DNA of 20,105 nt from a virus. The notes beneath the pieces were generated by a model, which saw nothing but the letters and a program-made list of their open reading frames with translations, searched no databases and was not told where the DNA came from. Of the stretch, positions 13,272 to 20,105 are shown one piece after another (the stretch's first letter is position 1; the number at the start of each line of letters is the position of its first letter). A program made the translations under genes and the position numbers. Location: positions 1-20,105 of IMG/VR virus record IMGVR_UViG_3300008517_000015, one strand, 5' to 3'.

Positions 13272-13955
13272 TTAATCGTAATAGGCGCTTTTCTGCGGCT
13301 CTTCCTTGTAGCGCAGCTTGCTCAGCAAGTAGTTGATCGCCACGAGGTTTGCGCCTCCCGATCCACTTACTCCAGCCACCATGCAGTCGAAACCGTTGTT
13401 GATGTCGAGGGTAGCAGGGTCTATCTCGATCTCGTATGTCTCGCCGGCAATTGTCAAAGCAATGGTGTTGGCCGCTGCGGCCATAGGCACCCGGCAGTTG
13501 AGTCCGTACTCAAGCATCGCCGATGTTGCCGTTGCTTCCGCGGCACTGTCAGTTCCGGTCAGCACATCTCCCACTACGAAAACGCCGAGAATTTCGTATA
13601 TCACCATGTAGCCGTTGTGAATCTCATGGATCAGTCCGGTAGCACCCGAGCCAATTCCGGTGACGACCTCACCAACCTGGAAAGCTCCGGTTGTAACTCC
13701 ATGCGTGACTTTACCCCCCATCCGCCAGACGTGGGTAAAATTGAGCGCCTTCGCTCCTCCCGCAGCTACGTTCTGCGCCTGCAATAACTCGATTGTGATA
13801 GTACCGGCAGCCATAACCCCAAGACTTACAACAACTGTGCATCGTTGATGCCTTTTCAGGCTGATGTATGTGCCGGCAACTACCCCGCTGTTAGAATCTA
13901 TCGGATGCACCGACGGCAGGATTGTCATCAATCCCATTCTTTCGCCTACGTTCAT
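13272..13955 (-). CDS. Virion-type protein after capsid gene, with inserted two-fold repeat (227 aa)
   Basis: The product is 227 residues. The outer parts read as one beta-rich protein: GTITIELLQAQNVAAGGAKA near 51-70, then ANTIALTIAGETYEIEID near 162-179, NNGFDCMVAGVSGSGGANL near 186-204, and AINYLLSKLRY near 206-216. Between about 82 and 146 lies an insert holding two similar units, FQVGEVVTGIGSGATG (92-107) and FVVGDVLTGTDSAAEATAT (126-144). No enzyme motif is seen. AGGAGG sits 9 bases before the ATG, and only 24 bases separate it from the capsid gene stop, a common location for decoration or head-fibre proteins. Function inferred from position only. Confidence 0.78.
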   Translation of the reverse strand: MNVGERMGLMTILPSVHPIDSNSGVVAGTYISLKRHQRCTVVVSLGVMAAGTITIELLQAQNVAAGGAKALNFTHVWRMGGKVTHGVTTGAFQVGEVVTGIGSGATGLIHEIHNGYMVIYEILGVFVVGDVLTGTDSAAEATATSAMLEYGLNCRVPMAAAANTIALTIAGETYEIEIDPATLDINNGFDCMVAGVSGSGGANLVAINYLLSKLRYKEEPQKSAYYD

Positions 13956-13979
13956 TTTCTTTTTCCTCCTGCTCTTTTA

Positions 13980-15290
13980 TTAGCTTCTCGTAGCCAAAGC
14001 CACGAAAGGTGAAAGGGTATTCGATCCCTTTGCCGGGGTCAGGGCAATGCTCCAGAGCGGTTGCCCATCCACGCGGTAGACAAAGCGAAATGCCGTTTCG
14101 TCATACAAAAATTTGACGTGGATACTGGATGCGGTAGAAATTCCACCTTTGTCGATCATGATGTACTGGCTGAGATCTGCGAACATGATGTCTCCCACCG
14201 TGCCGAGGGTTTCCGAGTGCTCATTCGGAATTACCGGACGCCCGATAAGCGTACCGTAGGGGCTGGCCGAAAGTCCGCCGGCCGGCATATAAACCGGAAT
14301 GCCGCCCGCGCCAACCGCCATGCTCATGGTGAAAAGCTGTGGTTCAATATCCTGGTTGATCAACCATACTGCATTCGGCCTGGATCGACCCCACATGCGC
14401 GAATACATCTTGACGATGTTCTGATAGAGGATCGTATTCGCTGCCTGACCCGTTTCCTTGGCGACAGTCACCGAGGCTGGAGCATTCAAGATCCCCAGAG
14501 GCTGACCTACGCCGGTGCCGGTGAAAATGGCCTCATCGGCCATCCATGAAAACTCTTCCGTGAATGCTTGAGTGATAATTGCTTCAAGAGCTTCGGCATC
14601 CTGCAAGAGCTCGTCGGTCGTGTAGCAAAGTCCTATGAGTTTTTTGAGCTTGAGCTCGAGCTCGCCAAACGTCGGCGTTGATTTCGTCTTGGGTCCCGCT
14701 TCCGCAGCCCAATAAGCATGGACTCCACCCCAGCGAGATCCCGTCGCCCGGCTTTTTTCATCTACAGTCTTTAAGATGAGCCCGTTCGAATTAGGACCGA
14801 TTGGTATTCTGCGCACCCGCGATGCGAGTATGCTCGCCTCATAGGTCCGCTTGAGCAACTCCGTGATCACGTCTGTCTGAACGAGAAACCCGCCTTCTGC
14901 AGGGACTCCTTCGCTCAAGCCCATAGCCCTTTCTTCGGGGGCTGCGATCAATCTGGGATCCACTCTTCCCCCAGATGCTCCGGCTCGTACTACCGCCTGA
15001 AGGAACTCTCCGAAAGAAGTCCACTGCTGGTGATCTGCTTGGCTTTGCTCTGGATCGGTTGTCTGCGTTCCGGGTGTCTCCTGGTCTTCGGGAATCCCGA
15101 GGCGCTGCCGCTCGATCTCCTGGGCGTTGCGGATCTGCTCATCGTAATCTGCGATCTCTTTCTGGAGCTTCTCGTCCTCTTCCCGCTCCTCGTCGGTATA
15201 GCCGCGCCCCTCCTTGACGAGATTGTCCAAGATCGCCTGTCTCTTGCCAAGGAGCTCGTCTTTCTTTCGCATCAATAATCTAATGTCCAT
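13980..15290 (-). CDS. Major capsid protein, HK97 fold, with N-terminal delta (scaffold) domain
   Basis: The product is 436 residues. Residues ~1-75 form a charged coiled coil (MRKKDELLGKRQAILDNL, DEQIRNAQEIERQRLG), the delta domain that acts as internal scaffold and is removed by the prohead protease. A Gln/Thr/Pro linker (~70-90) follows, then HK97-type capsid blocks: VPAEGGFLVQTDVITELLKR near 129-148, AAEAGPKTKSTPTFGELELK near 196-215, FTGTGVGQPLGILNAPA near 258-274, and ILYQNIVKMYSRMWGRSRPN. The expected mature form starts near residue 90-105, but the cleavage site cannot be set from sequence. GGAGG 6-8 bases before ATG 15290 fixes this start over Met7. It overlaps the protease gene by 11 bases. 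Confidence 0.95.
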   Translation of the reverse strand: MDIRLLMRKKDELLGKRQAILDNLVKEGRGYTDEEREEDEKLQKEIADYDEQIRNAQEIERQRLGIPEDQETPGTQTTDPEQSQADHQQWTSFGEFLQAVVRAGASGGRVDPRLIAAPEERAMGLSEGVPAEGGFLVQTDVITELLKRTYEASILASRVRRIPIGPNSNGLILKTVDEKSRATGSRWGGVHAYWAAEAGPKTKSTPTFGELELKLKKLIGLCYTTDELLQDAEALEAIITQAFTEEFSWMADEAIFTGTGVGQPLGILNAPASVTVAKETGQAANTILYQNIVKMYSRMWGRSRPNAVWLINQDIEPQLFTMSMAVGAGGIPVYMPAGGLSASPYGTLIGRPVIPNEHSETLGTVGDIMFADLSQYIMIDKGGISTASSIHVKFLYDETAFRFVYRVDGQPLWSIALTPAKGSNTLSPFVALATRS

Positions 15291-16200
15291 TTATTTCCTC
15301 CATAAGTGATTTTCTCTGCATCTCGATGTTGTCCCTGACACTTTTCAGAATCTCCGGCGGCGCCCCGCCTGCCTCACCGGACGCCTCCGGTTGCGGCTTA
15401 TTCTTTGAGGCCAGGTCCTTCATGCGAGTCTGCAGAGTCGTGTCTGTATAAGCAGGAAACGTAACAGCGGAGAATTCGGGAATCTCCGCAAATCTCTTGA
15501 TGTAACGCTTCCAGAACTCCATACCGTCTATCGTTTCTCTCTTCCATTCATCATCCGCTACCCGGAAGGCAAAGGATTGTTTGTCCACCAGGCCGGATGC
15601 GATATCCTGATAATGGTCTTTGCCACTCTGCGTGTCTGGAAAGATCGCCTTGATAAACACCCCATCCTTATCTTCCTTCGCCGTGAGCGTGCCGATCTTC
15701 TTCCGCGCCAGGGGAATCGACGGATCATGCTGCCACAGGTAGTATTGATCCTCCACTTTGAGCGCTTCCGTAGCAGCTCCCGAGAGAATAATTTCTTTGT
15801 CACCCCAGATATCCCCCTCGCGGTTGTAAACGATGGCGTAACCTTCAACGACCATTTTGCCGTCTTCGTCTGTCACCGCTCGCATCTCTCCCATAGGAAT
15901 ATGGCGGACTTCAATCTCATTGTCTTTCACAGAATCCTCCTCTTTCTCAGCTGGCTCGAAAGTTCCATCGTTTTCTTTACAGTGAGCCCGTGCCGCGTCC
16001 TCGGTCCATATATCCGTCGGATATCTCATGGCTTGCAGCTCACTTTCGTCGGCGCTTATAATGCCGAAGATAAAGTCGATGCATTTATCGTCGTGCTTCT
16101 TGTAGCAGTTCTTGCGAGCATATTTCTTATAGTTGGGCGGCTTGAGCCGGCAACTGTGCTCGTTCGGGTAAGGTCTTGTCTCTAAATTTTCTTTAGACAT
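15280..16200 (-). CDS. HK97-type prohead protease with N-terminal extension
   Basis: The product is 306 residues. It cleaves capsid delta domains and itself during head maturation. The core (~95-262) has the U35/HK97 pattern: EGYAIVYNREGDIWGDKEII near 119-138, LWQHDPSIPLAR with candidate catalytic His158, GLVDKQSFAFRV with candidate Ser209, and PEFSAVTFPAY near 241-251. Before it lies an ~85-residue domain beginning PNEHSCRLKPPNYKKYARKN, with CIDFIFGIISADES, AMRYPTDIWTEDAARAHC and four cysteines (17, 32, 40, 74). The C-terminal tail (265-306) is Lys/Pro/Glu rich. AGGAGG, merged with the portal's TAG stop, is 5 bases before the ATG. The gene precedes and overlaps the capsid gene as in HK97. 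Confidence 0.9.
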   Translation of the reverse strand: MSKENLETRPYPNEHSCRLKPPNYKKYARKNCYKKHDDKCIDFIFGIISADESELQAMRYPTDIWTEDAARAHCKENDGTFEPAEKEEDSVKDNEIEVRHIPMGEMRAVTDEDGKMVVEGYAIVYNREGDIWGDKEIILSGAATEALKVEDQYYLWQHDPSIPLARKKIGTLTAKEDKDGVFIKAIFPDTQSGKDHYQDIASGLVDKQSFAFRVADDEWKRETIDGMEFWKRYIKRFAEIPEFSAVTFPAYTDTTLQTRMKDLASKNKPQPEASGEAGGAPPEILKSVRDNIEMQRKSLMEEINGH

Positions 16201-16205
16201 ACATT

Positions 16206-16212
16206 CCTCCTA
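16206..16212 (-). promoter_or_regulatory. TAGGAGG: portal stop codon fused to protease ribosome binding site
   Basis: The portal TAG is the first three bases of TAGGAGG, 5 bases before the protease ATG at 16200. This is the third junction in the window built this way. Confidence 0.6.
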
Positions 16213-18255
16213 AAAACTCGCCACCAGTCCGCACTCGCATCCATCGTGATAGGGCGGATGGCTGCAGCTGTGAGTTACGGTTAGCGGCGCTTCCGCACCA
16301 TCCGGTTGAAAATCTCCCTTCGGAAGAAACACCTGGTCTATCCCGATGATCGTTCCATCCAGGGCCACACAGAAAGGACAGGGCTTGCTACCGAGGGCGA
16401 CGGACATGATCTTGACGATTCCACTCAGGGCGAACACGGACCTGGCAAACGCATTTTCTCCCCGGATCGATTCGCGCATAGAGATCTTTCCCGGTCGCTT
16501 CTCTTCCCACTCAGCGAGACGTTCCTCCACCGCTTCGGCTTCGCTCTCTTCTGCTTTCTGGGCGTCTATCACTACTGCGCGGAGCTGACCTTTGGAAGAT
16601 TGTAGGTGCCTTTCGACCAGAGAGCCTTGATAGTCTTTCTCGAAACTCTGGTAACTCGTAGAAATATCCAGGTCGCTGTTTATCTCATCCTGGGCGACGG
16701 GAAGGATGGCATCCGCATAGGAAGAAAGAAGAGGAGCCGCGAGGCTGTCCACTTCCTGACCGAAACTCTCATAAAACTCATCTAGCCACTGTAGAAACTC
16801 TACGGTATCTCGACCGGAAAGCGTCTCCTTGATTGCGGCGAGAATCGCCTCGGTCTCTCGGCCTACGACTTCCTGACCGTAGCCGTCAAACTTTTTTTTG
16901 TAAGCATTCGTGAGTCGGCGCCTGAGAGATATGCTCCTGGATTCCGGCAAGACGAGTTGCCGCTGCGTCTCAGGAAAACTAAGCTGATTGTTATTGGGAT
17001 TGAGAAGCATAATGATCGGAGACCTGCCCTGGATTCCCGTAGGCTTTGAGGAAACGACCATCTCCTTGTTGACCATATTCAACGGCATGAAATAAGATTG
17101 GCCGAGTTGATTAGGCTGAGGATTCATGTCCTCGAGATCGAGCACTGTATCCGCATTAAAGACCCCCCGGTCGAGCATGGCCTTATAGAATTCGGTACGA
17201 GTCTTTATGTCTCCCTGAAGCAGGCCTTTGAGCTCGAACTTGACCAGATGGTCTTTTCTCTCCGCATCGTCAAAGAAAACGATGTTCATCTCCTGCTCGA
17301 TTTGCGTGGTTAGCGGGAGAAGGGAGTAGACGACCAGATCTATGCCCTGCTCTTCGATGTTGCTGTAGGTGGCCCGCGTGAGATCCCGAAGGATATGCGG
17401 AGGCAAATTGAGCCAACGCGCAACCTCGACTACTCCAAACTGCCGGGACTGAAGGGCCTGCGCTTTTTCGGCGTCCACTTCCAGCGGTTCGAATTTGGAG
17501 TTCTTCATAAAGATAACTTTCCAGATGTTCCCCAATCCGCCATATAGCTCGTTGAATTCCTTCTGCAGGCTTTTACGGGTTGCATCGTCCATCGAGCCTT
17601 CTATTTCGACGAAACCGCCCGGATGAGTGCCGTGTCCGAAAAATCCAGCGGCAAACTCGTCCATCGCCTTGGTGATCCCCAGAGATTCTCGGGCATAATG
17701 AATTACGCCCTTTCCTGAGAATCCGGCCAGGCTGATATGTGGGATGTGCAACATCTGACTGCGCGGTAGCTTCACCTGTTTGCCGTTGGTTTTCGTGATA
17801 TAGAGATCCGGATTGGCCGCATCCCGCCAGGTCCTGTCCGGCAGAAGAGGCATGAGCCGCAGATTTCCATGACTCGGTCTGTCGATGAATGTGTACCAGT
17901 TGCCCCAGAGATATTTATGGAAGAGAGAGGTATAGATCCACTGCCAGGCGGTAAGCCCCGAGTCATTCGGTTTATTATGCAAGCGGTCGTAAAGCGGATG
18001 ATCGAAGGCCCGTTCCTTGCCGCCGGTTCTCAATCGGCGATAGACTACCTTTGGCAGACTTGCGACCGTACCGGCAAGAATATTCATCGCAGCAAAGACC
18101 GCCGAAATGCTGAGCGAAGAGACCTCGCCGACCTGCGTTCCGGCCTTCGTCATGTTATCATGTATTTCCCACCACTTATCGTCGAATCCGGGATCGTCGG
18201 CTCTGAGAGCTCTGATTGCGCGGGAAATACGTTTAGTCAGTTTCATACGGCCCAT
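16210..18255 (-). CDS. Portal protein fused to Mu-F-type minor head domain
   Basis: The product is 681 residues; HK97-type portals are usually about 400-430. Residues ~1-395 match the portal: SISAVFAAMNILAGTVASLP near 49-68, LYDRLHNKPND, GVVEVARWLNLPPHILRD near 274-291, and YSNIEEQG near 297-304. After a linker, ~435-590 is helical and charged. The C-terminus resembles the Mu gpF / SPP1 gp7 minor head family: RGENAFARSVFALSGI near 598-613, CPFC at 626-629, then HSCSH at 662-666 and HDGCEC at 670-675, a likely metal-binding set. The frame is continuous, so the fusion is not a sequencing break within this read. The start at 18255 overlaps the terminase by 13 bases; Met4 (18246) gives an ATGA overlap and is equally plausible. 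Portal and gpF are normally adjacent separate genes. Confidence 0.92.
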   Translation of the reverse strand: MGRMKLTKRISRAIRALRADDPGFDDKWWEIHDNMTKAGTQVGEVSSLSISAVFAAMNILAGTVASLPKVVYRRLRTGGKERAFDHPLYDRLHNKPNDSGLTAWQWIYTSLFHKYLWGNWYTFIDRPSHGNLRLMPLLPDRTWRDAANPDLYITKTNGKQVKLPRSQMLHIPHISLAGFSGKGVIHYARESLGITKAMDEFAAGFFGHGTHPGGFVEIEGSMDDATRKSLQKEFNELYGGLGNIWKVIFMKNSKFEPLEVDAEKAQALQSRQFGVVEVARWLNLPPHILRDLTRATYSNIEEQGIDLVVYSLLPLTTQIEQEMNIVFFDDAERKDHLVKFELKGLLQGDIKTRTEFYKAMLDRGVFNADTVLDLEDMNPQPNQLGQSYFMPLNMVNKEMVVSSKPTGIQGRSPIIMLLNPNNNQLSFPETQRQLVLPESRSISLRRRLTNAYKKKFDGYGQEVVGRETEAILAAIKETLSGRDTVEFLQWLDEFYESFGQEVDSLAAPLLSSYADAILPVAQDEINSDLDISTSYQSFEKDYQGSLVERHLQSSKGQLRAVVIDAQKAEESEAEAVEERLAEWEEKRPGKISMRESIRGENAFARSVFALSGIVKIMSVALGSKPCPFCVALDGTIIGIDQVFLPKGDFQPDGAEAPLTVTHSCSHPPYHDGCECGLVASF

Positions 18256-20018
18256 ATCTCTACTTTCTTTTCCATGTTAATAACAGCCCTTCCCAGGCCC
18301 ATGATCGAGGCCGTCACCCCGTCGATCCGTTTCCCTGTCGTTTCCCGTCGTGGCTTCATCGGCATGATATTGCCTTGCCGGTCACTCTTGACCTCAGTAC
18401 AGGACACCATCCAGCTCATGACCGGATTCCCATCATGCGCGATTTCCTTTCCTAAAACCTTTTTTTCAAAAGTATCTGTATGCAGTGCCATGCCTGAATA
18501 TCGCTGATAGATCGGAACCATAGTAAAACCGGCCTCGCTCAGGTGATTGACGATCTCCTGGGCTTTCCAAGGATCGTAGGCGATCTCCTTTATTTCGTAC
18601 TCTTTTGCGTCGTTTAAAATCTGCTGTTCGATAAAGTCGTAATCTATGACGTTCCCTGGAGTCGCAATCACAAGGCCTTTCTCGATCCAGTAGGAATACG
18701 GGACTTTATCTTTGCGCTCCTTCTCGAGGATATTCTCTTCCGGGATGAAGAACCGATAAAGAAACTGATACAGGTTTTCGTCTTCCTCGGGAGGAAAACA
18801 TAAGACTTCGGCTGTTATGTCTTGAGAGGCCGACAGATCCAGGCCCAGGAAACAAATTCGTCTTTTGAGTATTTCTTCCTTGACAGGGAAACCGCAGGCC
18901 TTCCATACATCATCCAGAATCCAGCGGCTTTCGGCTTGAGTCCAGATGTTCAGATTCTTGGTCTTGATCTTATTTTGTTTTGCCGGCGATATGAGAGCTT
19001 CCTGGATTCTCTCCTCCAGATATCTCCATTTCACTGACACACCGAGATTGGGATTTGCTTTGATCCAAACTTTCGGATCGGTCCAGTCGTCCTCTTCGTC
19101 GATGGTATAGATGATACAGAAGAAACTCTCGGGTATCGGCTCCATCGACCGCTCGAGAACCTTCTCCGCTAGGAGATGCTCCTCTTGGTAGCAGGCGCAA
19201 CTTTTATCGAAACCGGATGTCGTAATGATATATATGAGCGGCTGTTGACGCGCTCCCATACCGGATTCCATGACTTCAAGCATCGAGTTATCCGGATGCG
19301 CGTGGTACTCGTCGACGATAACGAAATGTGGATTCAGAGCGTCTTCAGTCTTAGAATCCTTTCCGAGCATCCTTACAACGGATGCCGTTCCGGGAATGGT
19401 GATTGTGTGGTTTTGCTTGTAGATCCGGGTCTTGTTGTCCAGGAAGGGATGTTTCTCAATCTGTCCCTTCATTTCATCCCAGGCTTTCCTCGCCTGCTCT
19501 TTCTTCGTCGCGACACAGTAGACCTCGGGTCCGATCTCTCGCGGACTGTCCACGTAAAAGCAGTAGTTGGCCGTGGCAGCGGCGTCGACGGTCTTCCCGT
19601 TCTTTCGCCCAACGGTCACATAAGATTTCGTGAATCGCCGGCAGTCGTCTTCTTTCCGGCGCCATCCGAACAGATTCCAGTCGATGAACTGTTGCCAGGG
19701 TTCGAGCCGGATCCTCGGATCATGCAGGCGCGGATTCGCCCACTCGCCTTGTGTATGTTTGAGCTCCTGTTTGAAATCGATTGCCCTCTTAGCTTGCGCC
19801 TCATCGAAATAGTAGGGGAAATCCGGATCTCTTTTCTCTGCCTTCTCGAGATCGTTCAGATGTCTCTTGACAGCAAGCTTGACCCATTTGCAGGCAACCT
19901 GCTTGCCGGAGAGTACGTCCTCCATATATTGAGCAGCCGAATATTGTACCGTCACGACAACCGCCAGCAGAATGAGAATAAATAATACCAGCCCGCGCAA
20001 TACTCTCTCACTCCTCAT
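18243..20018 (-). CDS. terL: Terminase large subunit (packaging ATPase and nuclease)
   Basis: This is 591 residues from ATG 20018. The ATPase has GRKNGKT (137-143, Walker A), VIVDEYHAHPD (233-243, Walker B) and LIYIITTSGFD (261-271, coupling motif). The nuclease domain has FLGLDLSAS with Asp394, IAYDP with Asp482, and KRIDGVTA with Asp566. A conserved N-terminal pattern, YMEDVLSGKQVACKWVKLAV, starts at residue 31. The frame is open into adapter sequence up to 20069, but that start is artificial. ATG 20018 has AGGA 6 bases upstream and overlaps a TGA (ATGA), yet it adds a hydrophobic stretch (RGLVLFILILLAVVVTV) unusual for a terminase. GTG at 19955 (after GGCGG) or ATG at 19925 are alternatives. 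The protein packages DNA through the portal encoded next. The small subunit is beyond the contig end. Confidence 0.94.
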   Translation of the reverse strand: MRSERVLRGLVLFILILLAVVVTVQYSAAQYMEDVLSGKQVACKWVKLAVKRHLNDLEKAEKRDPDFPYYFDEAQAKRAIDFKQELKHTQGEWANPRLHDPRIRLEPWQQFIDWNLFGWRRKEDDCRRFTKSYVTVGRKNGKTVDAAATANYCFYVDSPREIGPEVYCVATKKEQARKAWDEMKGQIEKHPFLDNKTRIYKQNHTITIPGTASVVRMLGKDSKTEDALNPHFVIVDEYHAHPDNSMLEVMESGMGARQQPLIYIITTSGFDKSCACYQEEHLLAEKVLERSMEPIPESFFCIIYTIDEEDDWTDPKVWIKANPNLGVSVKWRYLEERIQEALISPAKQNKIKTKNLNIWTQAESRWILDDVWKACGFPVKEEILKRRICFLGLDLSASQDITAEVLCFPPEEDENLYQFLYRFFIPEENILEKERKDKVPYSYWIEKGLVIATPGNVIDYDFIEQQILNDAKEYEIKEIAYDPWKAQEIVNHLSEAGFTMVPIYQRYSGMALHTDTFEKKVLGKEIAHDGNPVMSWMVSCTEVKSDRQGNIMPMKPRRETTGKRIDGVTASIMGLGRAVINMEKKVEIWAV

Positions 20019-20028
20019 TCCACATCCT

Positions 20029-20105
20029 CTGTCTCTTATACACATCTCCGAGCCCACGAGACTAGGCATGATCTCGTATGCCGTCTTCTGCTTGAAAAAA
20101 AAAAA
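20029..20105. other. Illumina Nextera adapter, index and poly-A (sequencing artefact)
   Basis: CTGTCTCTTATACACATCT (20029-20047) is the Tn5 mosaic end. CCGAGCCCACGAGAC (20048-20062), an 8-base index TAGGCATG (20063-20070), and ATCTCGTATGCCGTCTTC plus TGCTTG (20071-20094) complete the Nextera i7 read-through, followed by 11 A bases. The index equals Nextera N706 as I recall it. Reverse translation of this stretch gives the false N-terminus MPSLVGSEMCIRDR. It is not phage DNA. Confidence 0.98.

Noticed and set aside
1-20028. tRNA genes, CRISPR array, insertion sequence, integrase or attachment site
   Set aside because: None seen on reading both strands; coding density leaves little room, and no repeat pattern or transposase/recombinase motif appears.
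20019-20069. MPSLVGSEMCIRDR as a real N-terminus or signal sequence of the terminase
   Set aside because: It is the translation of Nextera adapter and index sequence.
20095-20105. Poly-A run as a biological tail or terminator
   Set aside because: It directly follows the end of the flow-cell adapter and is a read-past-end artefact.

Overview
The window is the virion-structure half of a tailed double-stranded DNA phage genome (Caudoviricetes). It is most likely siphovirus-like, because one tube gene is followed directly by the tail chaperone and tape measure, and no sheath or baseplate-wedge set is visible. All supported genes lie on the minus strand, so they read from right to left. They are tightly packed, mostly with strong AGGAGG-type ribosome binding sites and short overlaps, which points to one late operon. 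No integrase, repressor, tRNA, CRISPR array, insertion sequence or host gene is present, so the host and the lifestyle (virulent or prophage) cannot be read from this sequence. The density of domain insertions and the sequencing adapter at one end suggest an assembly contig.

Layout in transcription order. (1) 20029-20105 is not biological: it is Illumina Nextera adapter, index and poly-A. (2) Packaging and head: terminase large subunit (18243-20018), an HK97-type portal fused to a Mu-F-type minor head domain (16210-18255), prohead protease with an N-terminal extension (15280-16200), HK97-fold major capsid protein with its own delta/scaffold domain (13980-15290). (3) A five-gene block of poorly known proteins (11888-13955): a beta-rich protein with an inserted repeat, a 153-residue protein, two tandem paralogues, and a 53-residue arginine-rich protein. 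(4) Connector and tail completion: gp6-like connector (10967-11884), gp10-like protein (10560-10970), tail terminator candidate (10100-10567). (5) Tail: a 653-residue tube protein carrying a large nested insertion (8126-10087), the tail assembly chaperone (7592-8116) with a -1 frameshifted extension (7347-7640), tape measure (5384-7354), Dit-like protein (4642-5382), fibre-like protein (3511-4641), hub/Tal-like protein (1453-3468), a second fibre-like protein (720-1451). (6) A small protein (489-713), a single-membrane-span protein (117-488), and the start of another gene cut by the left edge.

How they work together: terminase packages DNA through the portal into a prohead made of capsid protein and matured by the protease. 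Connector, gp10-like and terminator proteins join head to tail. The chaperone and its frameshift product coat the tape measure while the tube polymerises, and the Dit, hub and fibre proteins form the adsorption tip.

The most notable observations are a complete programmed -1 frameshift signal hidden between the chaperone and tape-measure genes, a sequence module shared by the connector and the tail tube (and split by further insertions in the tube), the portal-MuF fusion, a tandem gene pair after the capsid gene, and AT-rich 3' halves in both fibre-like genes.
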